Source: Companilactobacillus futsaii JCM 17355 (lineage in GTDB: Bacteria; Bacillota; Bacilli; Lactobacillales; Lactobacillaceae). From it: DNA of 64,000 bases. The translations under genes were made by a program, and so were the position numbers. This document shows positions 46,139-55,068 of this stretch, in pieces (position 1 is the stretch's first letter; each line of letters starts with the position of its first letter). The stretch lies in assembly GCF_001435505.1 (NCBI RefSeq), contig NZ_AZDO01000039.1, positions 21,287-85,286 of the forward strand, written 5' to 3'. A model generated the notes under the pieces. The model had not been told where the DNA came from. It saw only the letters and a list, made by a program, of their open reading frames with translations, and did not search any database.

Positions 46139-46573
46139 TTAAGCTAAGTTAGTCAACTTTTGAATCAATTTAGAAAACTTATCCATATACTCATCTTGCT
46201 TCTTTTCTGCTTCATCAAACTTGTGACGGTCAATCGTCTTATTGTCGCCGATACTTTCAGTCATATCAGCACAACCAGCAACATAATTCTTGAAAGCTGA
46301 AACTAAATTAATGTGTGTTCCCATCAATCTAGCTGGTGCTTTGCCCTTTTCCAATTTAGCTAAAGTTGTTTGGTAATTCTTTGTACCAGTGGCAAAATCC
46401 TTTTGAATCTTTGTGTATTCTACATCGTCTAACTTATCAACTTTACTACGGTCTAATGCATCACGTAATTTTTCAAATTCTGGATTAAGTTTATCTTGTT
46501 CATCTTGAATCGATTGAACAGTACTATTAATTAAATTGCCATATTGCATGGCTCTCTTTTGTGCGGCATTCAT
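46139..46573 (-). CDS. Uncharacterised coiled-coil protein, 144 residues
   Basis: A soluble, strongly helical, charged protein with long amphipathic heptads (INSTVQSIQDEQDKLNPEF, LRDALDRSKVDKLDDVEYTK) and a central HINLVSAFKNYVAGCADMTES. No signal peptide, membrane segment or recognisable family is seen. It lies 5 bases downstream of the GT2 gene and 1 base upstream of sprT, so it is cotranscribed. GAGGTAATTAC precedes its ATG. No function is proposed. Confidence 0.75.
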   Translation of the reverse strand: MNAAQKRAMQYGNLINSTVQSIQDEQDKLNPEFEKLRDALDRSKVDKLDDVEYTKIQKDFATGTKNYQTTLAKLEKGKAPARLMGTHINLVSAFKNYVAGCADMTESIGDNKTIDRHKFDEAEKKQDEYMDKFSKLIQKLTNLA

Positions 46574-46578
46574 AGTAA

Positions 46579-47559
46579 TTACCTCTTATTTTCTTTTTGT
46601 GTTTTTTCAGTGTAAATATCTTTTTCAATAGTAAATCTAGGACGTTGTTTAACCTCGCTAAAGATTTTCCCAACGTATTCACCAATCACACTAATACTAA
46701 TCAATTGTACACCACCAAGTGCCCAAATTGATATCATTAGTGACGACCAGCCATCGACGACATTACCATTGATTTTTTGAATAAAACTATAAATCAATAA
46801 AATCAAACTGATTAAAACGATAAAAAAGCCTAACCCCATGATCATCTTTATAGGAACAATTGAAAAAGAAGTGATTCCATCCATCGCAAATTTGATCATC
46901 TTGCGTAATGGATACTTAGATTCACCAGCGAATCTTTCTTTACGAGCATAGTAAACTTTGGCAGATTTGAAACCTACTAAAGGTACGATCCCCCGCAAAA
47001 ACAAATTTCTTTCACGATAACTCAACAAAACTTGGCATGCTCTTTGGCTCATCAAACGATAATCGGCAGAATCAGGAACTAAATGAACCCCTAAAAAGCC
47101 CATGAATTTATAGAACATCTCAGCTGTATTACGCTTAAAAGCCGTATCAGTATCACGATTATTTCTTACGCCATAAACCACTTCTGCACCATCGAGGTAT
47201 TCATCAACCATTTTGGGAATGGCATTAACATCATCTTGTAAGTCAGCATCTATCGTTATAACGGCATCTGAATCTTTGGAAGCCCGAGTTACTCCGGCTA
47301 ACAAAGCTCCTTGATGACCAAAATTACGACTTAATTTAACACCAGAAACAATCTTAGATTCTTTGGAAAAATTATCGATCATACTCCAAGTTTTATCTTT
47401 ACTACCATCATCGACGTAAACAATTTTACTGTTAGCAGAAATCTTACGTGATTCGATCAAACCATTGACGATTGCTGATAATTCTTTTGTCGTTTCTGGC
47501 AAAACCTCTTCTTCGTTGTAGCAAGGGACTACAATACTTAATTTGAATAAATCAGACAT
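46579..47559 (-). CDS. Family 2 glycosyltransferase, GtrB/CsbB type
   Basis: A 326-residue enzyme with an N-terminal GT-A domain (LSIVVPCYNEEEVLPETTK, VDDGSKDKTW near 68, ITIDADLQDD near 117) and two C-terminal membrane helices (about 230-255 and 268-292). This layout fits undecaprenyl-phosphate glycosyltransferases, which load one sugar onto the lipid carrier on the cytoplasmic face. It overlaps the next gene, a GT-C-like protein, by 8 bases, forming two parts of a three-component surface-glycosylation system. No GtcA-type flippase is seen here. Confidence 0.9.
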   Translation of the reverse strand: MSDLFKLSIVVPCYNEEEVLPETTKELSAIVNGLIESRKISANSKIVYVDDGSKDKTWSMIDNFSKESKIVSGVKLSRNFGHQGALLAGVTRASKDSDAVITIDADLQDDVNAIPKMVDEYLDGAEVVYGVRNNRDTDTAFKRNTAEMFYKFMGFLGVHLVPDSADYRLMSQRACQVLLSYRERNLFLRGIVPLVGFKSAKVYYARKERFAGESKYPLRKMIKFAMDGITSFSIVPIKMIMGLGFFIVLISLILLIYSFIQKINGNVVDGWSSLMISIWALGGVQLISISVIGEYVGKIFSEVKQRPRFTIEKDIYTEKTQKENKR

Positions 47560-49003
47560 TCATTTTCCCCCATTTTAATTTAAACCAATCGTAAATCCAA
47601 TATAGGCCAATTCCGCCTAAGATTGCGATAACAGGTAGAAATTCTAGTCGATACCTACCCTGTACTTCAATTAATAATTGTACAACGGCGTATGCCATTA
47701 GTGGTAATAATAATAGAAATATCTCTTTGTTGGTACCTTTCAATAATTTGATTGAACCAAACCACGACAAGATTATCAAGACCAGCGACCCTAAATAACC
47801 CAATAGCTTAACAAAATTACTTATCTTCAATGAATGGTTAGTTTCAATTCCAGTAAAATCTATTGTGATCGCCCGTTGCGCCCATAATTTAGCATTCTTG
47901 TTCCAAAATAACTTTAGCCAACCATGGGTTGCATTGAGGTTATCGATATTTTCACGGATAACTTGATGTTCCTTAGCACTCATCTTATCGCGACTATCCT
48001 TGAGATTGAAACGATCGACCATCTGTTGATCATAGGCACCATCGGAATTGGCATCCAAGCCGACTACGAATTTCCATTCAGAATCTCGATTAGTTAAACC
48101 ATAAGAATTGAGTCCAGAATTTTTAATAGCCAAGCTAGCCCCAGAAAATATCACTTGATAAATCAATAGGGTGATAATTATTTTGACAATTTTAGACCAG
48201 TTAAGGTGATTTTTATCAATCAATAAATAAAGTAAACCGTAAACAACGGTACCCGCTATAACGACCGGACCAATTGGTCGAATGATACTACCAATACCTA
48301 GTGTCACACCTGCTAGTATATAAGACCAATACTGGTCCTTTAGAATCAAGTAAAACGTTACTAAGAATAACAGCATCCCCAAGTATTGATTATCCGCCTG
48401 ACTATTCAAAGCAAACCAGTCCAAATCAATCATCAAAATAAAGACTGATAAACGGGCTATCTTAACTTTTTTTGTTATTTTAATTGCTAATAAATAGACC
48501 ATCAAAAGTATCAAAATTTGATACAGGACGTTTAACAACTGAATAGCTATCACATGGTGTCCAAAAATTTTGACCACCGTCATAACATAGACTAAAAAGC
48601 CAGTTTGATAAGCCCACTTAGCAAAATAATCATTATCGTAACTAAAGATTTTTTCACCATTCAAGGCTTTCGGAGCCATTCTCCAAAAGGCTTTAAAGTC
48701 ACTAACTTGTGTCTGTGGAACCATCTTCAACCAAATTAAGGCAACAATCGCAAAAATCAGTAAAAGACTAATTAAAATCAAACGATTGAGAGTTTTATCA
48801 TCATCCCGAATTCGATAGAGTAAGTAGCCTACTCCACCAACAAAAATAATTGCACAAAGAAAAACCAGTATCGCTAATACTGGTTCTATTTTTAAATAAT
48901 TTAATGTATAAAAATGTCCAGCTTGAATCAAAACGACTGACGTAAAGATTACTAAGCAGACAATAACTAATTTGCTAATAATATTTTGAAATTTATTTAG
49001 CAT
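47552..49003 (-). CDS. GT-C-fold membrane glycosyltransferase (GT39/ArnT-like)
   Basis: A 483-residue protein with about 11 membrane helices and an extracellular loop with Asp/Glu-rich segments. The N-terminal loop VSDFKAFWRMAPKALNGEKIFSYDND resembles the substrate-binding loop of polyprenyl-phosphate-sugar-dependent GT-C enzymes. ALNSQADNQYLGMLLFLVTFY and GIGSIIRPIGPVVIAG follow the same layout. It probably moves the sugar loaded by the overlapping GT2 product onto a wall polymer such as teichoic acid. It lies 8 bases after the aminotransferase gene. The target is inferred. Confidence 0.75.
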   Translation of the reverse strand: MLNKFQNIISKLVIVCLVIFTSVVLIQAGHFYTLNYLKIEPVLAILVFLCAIIFVGGVGYLLYRIRDDDKTLNRLILISLLLIFAIVALIWLKMVPQTQVSDFKAFWRMAPKALNGEKIFSYDNDYFAKWAYQTGFLVYVMTVVKIFGHHVIAIQLLNVLYQILILLMVYLLAIKITKKVKIARLSVFILMIDLDWFALNSQADNQYLGMLLFLVTFYLILKDQYWSYILAGVTLGIGSIIRPIGPVVIAGTVVYGLLYLLIDKNHLNWSKIVKIIITLLIYQVIFSGASLAIKNSGLNSYGLTNRDSEWKFVVGLDANSDGAYDQQMVDRFNLKDSRDKMSAKEHQVIRENIDNLNATHGWLKLFWNKNAKLWAQRAITIDFTGIETNHSLKISNFVKLLGYLGSLVLIILSWFGSIKLLKGTNKEIFLLLLPLMAYAVVQLLIEVQGRYRLEFLPVIAILGGIGLYWIYDWFKLKWGKMNV

Positions 49004-49011
49004 GATACCCC

Positions 49012-50202
49012 TTATACTTGATGAATTAATTTGCTGTGTTTCTTCACAAAATCACCAAGTTTATCTAAACAAGCATTGATATTATCCATACTTGCAGCGT
49101 AGCTCAAACGTAAATGACCTTCACCACCAATACCAAAGAAACTGCCTGGTAAAATTGCCAAATGTTCTTCTTCTAGTAATTCGTTGGCAAATTTGACGTC
49201 ATCTTGTTCAAGGCCTTCTGGAATCTTAATGAATAAGTAAAATGCACCATCGGGATCAGGACAATCAAAGCCTAATTTCTTTAATCCCTTATGCAAAACA
49301 TCACGGCGAGCTTGATATTCTTGACGCATTGGAATTGGATCGTCATAACCATTCTTATAAGCTTCCAAAGCAGCGTATTGTGTAATTGAAGTAATTGAAG
49401 TTGTTGCCAATTCATGAATCTTATTGATCTGAGCAATCACTTCAGCAGGTCCACAAACGACACCAAAACGCCAACCAGTCATCGCATGCGATTTAGATAA
49501 ACCATTCAACAAAATTGTTTGTTCTGGCAAAATTGTTCCGAACGATACATGCTTAAAATTATAAGTCAATTCACTATAAATTTCGTCACTAACGACAAAA
49601 ATATCATGTTTTTTTAAAACTTCAGCCAAAGCTTCCAACTCAGCTTTTGTATAACTAACACCAGTTGGATTGCTTGGGTAATTCAATAATAAAATTTTTA
49701 TTCTAGGATTTGTTCTCAAAACTTCAGCTAACATTTCGGGAGTCATCTTAAAGTCAGTCTTGGAAGTATCTAAATAGACTGGCGAAGCTCCGTTAAAATT
49801 AGCGTCTGGACCATAGATTGTAAATGAAGGCGATGGAATCAAAACTTCATCCCCAGTTTGCAAAATTGCATTAAAAACTGAGAAGACACCTTCTGTAACA
49901 CCAGCAGTAGCCAAAATTTGGCTCTCTGGATCATAATTCAAATCGTACTTGTCATGTAGATAAGTAGCCACTGCATGTAAAAGCTCATGGTCTCCTTCGG
50001 GAACTGTATAGTGAGTTTTATTCTCATTGATTGCTGCAATAGCAGCCTTTTTAATATGATCAGGAGTTGGAAAATTTGGTTCCCCAACGGTCATATTAAC
50101 AGCTCCGGATACACTCTTAGCTTTGGCATTAAACTTAAAAATATCTTGTTGTTTAATGGCCACAACTGATGGTTTCATAAGGGAGATTAAATCACTTTTC
50201 AC
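49012..50202 (-). CDS. PLP-dependent aminotransferase, AraT/PatA class I
   Basis: A 396-residue class I aminotransferase. Motifs include VGEPNFPTPDHIKKAA (near 38), NYPSNPTGVSYTK (near 175), SDEIYSELTY (near 206) and the PLP lysine in LNGLSKSHAMTGWRFG (near 233-248). The sequence fits the aromatic/branched-chain aminotransferases of lactic acid bacteria, which initiate amino-acid catabolism with alpha-ketoglutarate as acceptor. It is first in the run that includes the glycosyltransferases, with no clear functional tie to them. Substrate preference is uncertain. Confidence 0.88.
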   Translation of the reverse strand: MKSDLISLMKPSVVAIKQQDIFKFNAKAKSVSGAVNMTVGEPNFPTPDHIKKAAIAAINENKTHYTVPEGDHELLHAVATYLHDKYDLNYDPESQILATAGVTEGVFSVFNAILQTGDEVLIPSPSFTIYGPDANFNGASPVYLDTSKTDFKMTPEMLAEVLRTNPRIKILLLNYPSNPTGVSYTKAELEALAEVLKKHDIFVVSDEIYSELTYNFKHVSFGTILPEQTILLNGLSKSHAMTGWRFGVVCGPAEVIAQINKIHELATTSITSITQYAALEAYKNGYDDPIPMRQEYQARRDVLHKGLKKLGFDCPDPDGAFYLFIKIPEGLEQDDVKFANELLEEEHLAILPGSFFGIGGEGHLRLSYAASMDNINACLDKLGDFVKKHSKLIHQV

Positions 50203-50340
50203 TGTTAAACACCTCTTCTTAAAGATTACCCTTTAATTCTAACATATGATTTTTATTAGATAGAACTGATTGAGACATTAGTTTATTATTGTCCGCCAAT
50301 GGGGTAAGCGCATTCAAAAATTCAACCAATTTGATAAAAA

Positions 50341-50373
50341 AGTCCAACCAATTCAAAAAATTGGTTGGACTTA
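50341..50373 (-). terminator. Terminator of nadE
   Basis: AGTCCAACCAATT and AATTGGTTGGACT form a perfect 13-bp stem with a 5-base loop, immediately after the nadE stop. Confidence 0.85.
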
Positions 50374-50376
50374 TTA

Positions 50377-51195
50377 TTACACATCAAAAACTGTATAAGG
50401 TAAACGACGCTTATGAGCTGTCTTCTTATACCAATTCTCAATAATTTCAGCATGTTTAGGATCAATATCTTTGCCTTCAAGATAATCATCAATATCTTTG
50501 TAAGAAACTCCCAGAGCTTTTTCATCAGGAAGGCTTGGACGGTCTTCTTCCAAATCAGCTGTCGGAATTTTTTCATAAAGATTTTTTGGAGCGTTTAATT
50601 TCTCAAGCATTGCTTTACCTTGGCGCTTATCAAGCCGGAATAACGGCGTTACATCAGCAGCTCCATCACCGTATTTTGTATAAAAACCTGTAATGTTTTC
50701 AGCTGCATGGTCAGTTCCGACAACGACACCTTTTTTATCTCCAGCAATTGCATATTGGGCAATCATTCTAGCTCTAGCTTTGATATTACCCTTGTTAAAG
50801 TCAGAAATAGTCAAACCATTATCTTCAACGGCTTTTACCATTGCATCAACACTGTCTTTGATATTTACACGGACGACTTTATCAGCTTGCATCCACTCGA
50901 TAGCTTGCATGGCATCCGATTCATCAGCTTGTTCACCATATGGCAAACGAACAGCGATGAATTGATAATCGTTATCGCCAGTTTCTTGACGAAGTTCTGT
51001 CATAGCAATTTCTGATAATTTACCTGCTAGCGTGGAATCTTGTCCACCAGAAATACCCAACACCAAAGTTTTCAAAAAACTGTGTTGTTTTAAGTAAGTC
51101 TTCAAAAAATCAACTGAGCGTCTAATTTCGGCTTCTGGATCGATTTCTGGTTTAGTATGTTCAAATTCAATAATTTCTTTTTGCAATGGTCTCAT
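50377..51195 (-). CDS. nadE: NAD synthetase, ammonia-dependent
   Basis: A 272-residue NadE that amidates nicotinic acid adenine dinucleotide to NAD+. The N-type ATP pyrophosphatase P-loop [15 protein letters not shown] is near residues 47-61, [21 protein letters not shown] near 160-180, and the C-terminal [11 protein letters not shown] follows. There is no glutaminase domain, so free ammonia is the donor. It starts 2 bases after pncB with GGTGAC as its ribosome binding site, giving a pncB-nadE salvage operon from nicotinic acid. Confidence 0.96.
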   Translation of the reverse strand: MRPLQKEIIEFEHTKPEIDPEAEIRRSVDFLKTYLKQHSFLKTLVLGISGGQDSTLAGKLSEIAMTELRQETGDNDYQFIAVRLPYGEQADESDAMQAIEWMQADKVVRVNIKDSVDAMVKAVEDNGLTISDFNKGNIKARARMIAQYAIAGDKKGVVVGTDHAAENITGFYTKYGDGAADVTPLFRLDKRQGKAMLEKLNAPKNLYEKIPTADLEEDRPSLPDEKALGVSYKDIDDYLEGKDIDPKHAEIIENWYKKTAHKRRLPYTVFDV

Positions 51196-51197
51196 TT

Positions 51198-52673
51198 TTA
51201 GTCACCTAATCTAATATTGTTTACATCATTTCTAATCTTCTCAATATACTTCATCTTATGACTGTATAGTTTTGAAGATAAGTCGACTGGATAAATTTGA
51301 GGATTCAAAATACGCTTGTATTCATCCCAAAGTGAATCTAAGTTAGCTGCACAGTAGTCCTTGATTTCCTTTACATTTGGCAAATCATAAACTAATTTTC
51401 CATTAACGAAAATATCGTGTAGCAATGGCTTAGCTTGGAAATCTTCAACTGTCTTATTGATATACGTGTATTGTGGATGGAACATGTAAAGTGAATTGTG
51501 TTCGCGAGGATCTTCATTCCAGAAAGTTACATAGTCGCCTTCTGACTTATCGTTCTTCTCATTGTTAGTAATGCGCCAAACTTGTTTCTTACCGGGTGTA
51601 GAAATCTTAGCGGCATTGCTAGAAAGTTTCAAAGTATCCATCATGTTACCTTTGGAATCTTCAATACTTACTAACTTGTAGACAGCACCTAAGGCCGGTT
51701 GGTCAAAGGCAGTAATAACTTTAGTTCCGATACCCCAGACGTCAATTTTGGCATCTTGCATCTTCAAGTTCAAAACAGTCTTTTCATCCAAATCGTTAGA
51801 AGCATAGATCTTAGCATTAGGAAAACCAGCTTCATCAAGTTGTTTTCTGACACGCTTAGAAATATAAGCCATATCACCAGAATCGATTCGAACACCTAAG
51901 AAATTGATTTTGTTACCCATTTCACGAGCAACTTTGATTGCACTAGGTACACCACTCTTCAAAGTATCATAAGTATCAACTAAGAAGACACAATTTTTAT
52001 GCGTTGTAGCATAAGCCTTGAAGGCATCATATTCGTTACGATAAGTTTGTACCAAAGCGTGAGCATGAGTTCCAGAAATTGGAATACCAAATAATTTACC
52101 AGCCAAAACGTTACTTGTAGCATCAAAACCGGCAATATAAGCGGCACGAGTTCCCCAAATAGCGGCATCGACTTCTTGTGCACGACGAGAACCGAATTCC
52201 ATAACGGGATCATCGCCACAGACTGTCTTGATACGAGCGGCTTTAGTAGCGATAAGTGTTTGGAAATTAACCATATTCAAAACGGCAGTTTCAATCAATT
52301 GACACTGTGCTAGTGGTCCTTCAACTTGGAAAATTGGTTCTTCATTGAAAACCAAATCTCCTTCTAGAGCTGAACGCACTGTACAACTGAATTGCATATC
52401 TTTTAACCAGCGTAAGAATTCTTCATCATATTCCCCATATTCACGCAAGTAATCGATATCTGAATCTGAAAAACTTAAGTTCTTAAGATAATTAACTACA
52501 TGTTCTAGACCTGCAAAGACAGCAAAACCGTTGTCGAAAGGCAGTTTACGGAAATAAACTTCAAAAACCGCCCGACGATTATGCAGCCCCTTCTTCCAGT
52601 ATGTATACATCATATTGAGTTCATAATAATCAGTATGCAAAGTTAAATCTTCATTTTGAAATTGAGTCATCAT
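51198..52673 (-). CDS. pncB: Nicotinate phosphoribosyltransferase
   Basis: A 491-residue enzyme that forms nicotinate mononucleotide from nicotinate and PRPP with ATP stimulation. Motifs include [15 protein letters not shown] (near 12-26), [24 protein letters not shown] in two blocks near 165-188 and [16 protein letters not shown] near 200-215, with the phosphorylated His in GTHAH. AAGGGAGAT precedes the start. It is followed directly by nadE and preceded 40 bases upstream by the GT4 gene, with which it may share transcription. Confidence 0.96.
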   Translation of the reverse strand: MMTQFQNEDLTLHTDYYELNMMYTYWKKGLHNRRAVFEVYFRKLPFDNGFAVFAGLEHVVNYLKNLSFSDSDIDYLREYGEYDEEFLRWLKDMQFSCTVRSALEGDLVFNEEPIFQVEGPLAQCQLIETAVLNMVNFQTLIATKAARIKTVCGDDPVMEFGSRRAQEVDAAIWGTRAAYIAGFDATSNVLAGKLFGIPISGTHAHALVQTYRNEYDAFKAYATTHKNCVFLVDTYDTLKSGVPSAIKVAREMGNKINFLGVRIDSGDMAYISKRVRKQLDEAGFPNAKIYASNDLDEKTVLNLKMQDAKIDVWGIGTKVITAFDQPALGAVYKLVSIEDSKGNMMDTLKLSSNAAKISTPGKKQVWRITNNEKNDKSEGDYVTFWNEDPREHNSLYMFHPQYTYINKTVEDFQAKPLLHDIFVNGKLVYDLPNVKEIKDYCAANLDSLWDEYKRILNPQIYPVDLSSKLYSHKMKYIEKIRNDVNNIRLGD

Positions 52674-52712
52674 ATCTCCCTTAATAATTTGATTAACAAA
52701 ATTTATTTTACA

Positions 52713-53789
52713 TTAATTGGCATCCAAAGTCGCTTGATAGCCGTCATTTACTTTTTGAGCTAATTTTTCAATTGAATAGTTGTCACGAACTTCTTGATAA
52801 AGAGCTAAACCTTTTTGATCCAAGTTACCATCTTTCCAAAAATCATGGGCATCATTTAAAGCGCTGATTAATTCTTGCTCGTTGTCAGATTCAACTAACC
52901 AACCAGTTTCATCATTAATAACTTTATCAGTTGCACCAACATTTGTCGCAATAACTGGTTTGCCATAAGCGGCCGATTCTAGGTAAACTGTTGGTAAACT
53001 CTCCGACTTCGATGTCAAAACGGAAACATCGCACTCTTGATAATAGTCACCGGTATTTTCTCTAAAGCCAACGAATTCGACTTTATCCTTAATGTCCAGT
53101 TTCTTGACTAGTTCACGTAAATCATCCATTAACGGACCATCACCAACCAAAGTCAAACGATAGTTAAATTTGACCTTGCTCAATGCTTCTAATAACAAGC
53201 GATGATTCTTAACATCAACTAAACGCGCTACTTCCAAAAGACTAAAAGTCGATTGACGGTTGAATTGAGGATTCATTCCAGAAAAATCAATGGCATTGAA
53301 AACTTCAAAAGTTCTTTCATCAGGAATTTTCAATGATTCAAAATAATCTACCAAATCAGGATTCATGTAGAAAAGCGAATCTGCGCGTTTTAAGGCGTGA
53401 AGATTTAATTTGAGCATAACTGACCCTTTGAGCCCTGAAAAATCGATACGAGGGTCAGAATGGACTGTAATAACCCATTTAGCATTGATTTTCTTTCGAA
53501 TCAAGGAAACAATGTAATTTGCCCGTGGACCATGAGTATGAACGATATCGAAATTATTATTGTTGATATATTTAATTAATGGTTTCAAAATAGACAAGTC
53601 AAAACGTTGCTTTTGCTCAATCACAGACACGCTTAATCCATTTTCCTTGGCCATTTTCGAAACGGGACCTCTTTGAAAGGTCAATAAAGTACTCTCAACA
53701 CCAATTTGTTTTTGGCCCTTCATCAAGTTGATAATATAAGTTCTTGCTCCACCGTCTTCATTACCGGCATTAATATGTAAAACGCGCAT
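52713..53789 (-). CDS. Family 4 glycosyltransferase
   Basis: A 358-residue GT-B enzyme. The N-terminal domain starts MRVLHINAGNEDGGARTY with NNNFDIVHTHGPRANYIV, and the C-terminal nucleotide-sugar domain has LLEVARLVDVKNHRLLLEAL, LTLVGDGPLM and SKSESLPTVYLESAAYGKPVIA, carrying the E-x7-E pattern. It probably builds a capsule, exopolysaccharide or teichoic-acid component. The start at 53789 has GAGGTGTCAAA upstream; the longer frame to 54023 runs into the divergent gene and is rejected. It faces the WecG/TagA gene across a 58-base divergent promoter region. Confidence 0.88.
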   Translation of the reverse strand: MRVLHINAGNEDGGARTYIINLMKGQKQIGVESTLLTFQRGPVSKMAKENGLSVSVIEQKQRFDLSILKPLIKYINNNNFDIVHTHGPRANYIVSLIRKKINAKWVITVHSDPRIDFSGLKGSVMLKLNLHALKRADSLFYMNPDLVDYFESLKIPDERTFEVFNAIDFSGMNPQFNRQSTFSLLEVARLVDVKNHRLLLEALSKVKFNYRLTLVGDGPLMDDLRELVKKLDIKDKVEFVGFRENTGDYYQECDVSVLTSKSESLPTVYLESAAYGKPVIATNVGATDKVINDETGWLVESDNEQELISALNDAHDFWKDGNLDQKGLALYQEVRDNYSIEKLAQKVNDGYQATLDAN

Positions 53790-53847
53790 TTTGACACCTC
53801 TCAAATTAATCTTTCTCGTGTATAATAATACATTAAAGGAGAACGCC

Positions 53848-54576
53848 ATGCACAAAAATAGAGTAAATATTTTAGGTACAGAATTTGACAACTTTACCGC
53901 TAAACAATTCCACAAATATTTGGATGACGATTTAGACCTTAAAGCTAACAGATTCATCGTAACACCTAATCCTGAAATTGTTCTATCGGCCAGAAAAGAT
54001 AGCAATTTTTCAAAAATTATCAATAATGCTGATTATGTCATCCCTGACGGTATCGGAATCATTAAAGGAGCCAAGAGTCTAGGCACTCCTCTCCATGAAA
54101 GAATCACTGGTTTTGATACTTTAGAATATTTAATTTCAGCTGTTAATCGCAAACAATTAAAACTTTATATGGTAGGCGCTAAACCAGAGGTCATTGAAGC
54201 CAGCGCTAAAAAAATCAAAAAACAATATCCTCAAGTTAACCTAGTTGGCTATCACGATGGATATTTCAAAGACGATGCACCAATCGTTGAAGAAATTGCT
54301 GCTAAAAAGCCTAATGTTGTTTTGGTAGCCTTAGGATCACCAAAACAAGAATTCTTCATCAACAAGTACCGTGATCAAGCAGATGCTGTTTGGATCGGTG
54401 TCGGTGGTAGTTTCGATGTTTTCTCAGAAACTAAGAAACGTGCTCCCAAGGTTTTCCAAAAACTCAATCTTGAGTGGTTCTACCGCTTAGTAACTGAACC
54501 AACTAGAATTGGTCGTATGATGGCAATTCCTAAGTATATGAATATGATCAATAAAGAAAAGAAAAACAAGAAATAA
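53848..54576 (+). CDS. WecG/TagA/CpsF-family glycosyltransferase
   Basis: A 242-residue GT26 enzyme. Signature blocks are FIVTPNPEIVLSARKD (near 33-48), YVIPDGIGIIKGAKSLG (near 63-79), LYMVGAKPEVIEAS (near 107-120) and WIGVGGSFDVFSETKKRAPK (near 182-201), as in TagA, which adds ManNAc to lipid-linked GlcNAc for the wall teichoic acid linkage unit. A basic C-terminus may touch the membrane. The start at 53848 has AAAGGAGAAC upstream. It is transcribed away from the GT4 gene and is followed by repeat element B. Confidence 0.92.
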   Translation: MHKNRVNILGTEFDNFTAKQFHKYLDDDLDLKANRFIVTPNPEIVLSARKDSNFSKIINNADYVIPDGIGIIKGAKSLGTPLHERITGFDTLEYLISAVNRKQLKLYMVGAKPEVIEASAKKIKKQYPQVNLVGYHDGYFKDDAPIVEEIAAKKPNVVLVALGSPKQEFFINKYRDQADAVWIGVGGSFDVFSETKKRAPKVFQKLNLEWFYRLVTEPTRIGRMMAIPKYMNMINKEKKNKK

Positions 54577-54606
54577 CAAAATTTTTCTTTGGTTATAGTG
54601 TTAAAT

Positions 54607-55019
54607 TGCCGTCGTCCGTTCGGCCCTGGAAAATTGCTGGAACGCTGCCGACGCAACTTGGAGCCTTTGCTAAGACCAAAAACGGGCAAAGTCTTCAAGA
54701 TTGGTCTTCTACTAAGCAACAAGTTGCTAAGTAAAATTTGGCGGCTGAGCATTTTCCAGGACCTCGCTCCCGACTAGATAGTGGTTTCTATTTTTATATA
54801 AATTACTTCAAGAAATTAATAGAAGATATTATTAGAATAGCAGTACATTGCTGTGGTTCTAGGAATATCTTTTTTTATGGATTGGTACAAGAAAATAGAG
54901 AAGTTATTAACAAAGTATGTGTCTAATCCTACCTAAATAGAAATTGGACTCTAGTCGGGAGCAAAAATCCTGTGTCGGCTATGTTCCAGCCAGCCACAGG
55001 ATTTTTGCGGACGACGGCA
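54607..55019 (+). repeat. Structured intergenic repeat element, copy B
   Basis: A 413-bp element in the gap between the converging tagA-like and O-antigen-ligase-like genes. Terminal inverted repeats are a perfect 12 bp (TGCCGTCGTCCG 54607-54618, CGGACGACGGCA 55008-55019), unrelated in sequence to those of copy A. Internal pairings follow copy A: CCTGGAAAAT/ATTTTCCAGG (54625-54634, 54751-54760), CTTGGAGCCTTTGCT with GCAAAGTCTTCAAG (54657-54699), AGCAAC-AA-GTTGCT (54715-54728), and GCTCCCGACTAGA/TCTAGTCGGGAGC (54766-54778, 54950-54962). It also contains a hairpin CAAAAATCCTGTG/CACAGGATTTTTG. There is no ORF or transposase. Confidence 0.8.
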
Positions 55020-55027
55020 TCCTTATA

Positions 55028-55067
55028 AAAAAATCCCGTTAGAAAATTAATTCTAACAGGATTTTTT
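55028..55067. terminator. Terminator after the O-antigen-ligase-like gene
   Basis: AAAAAATCC...TTAGAA pairs with TTCTAA...GGATTTTTT around a short loop, directly after the stop on the minus strand. Confidence 0.8.
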
Positions 55068-55068
55068 A

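Noticed and set aside
53789..54023. N-terminal extension of the GT4 glycosyltransferase
   Set aside because: It overlaps the divergent tagA-like gene and the frame has a clear ribosome binding site and typical N-terminus at 53789.
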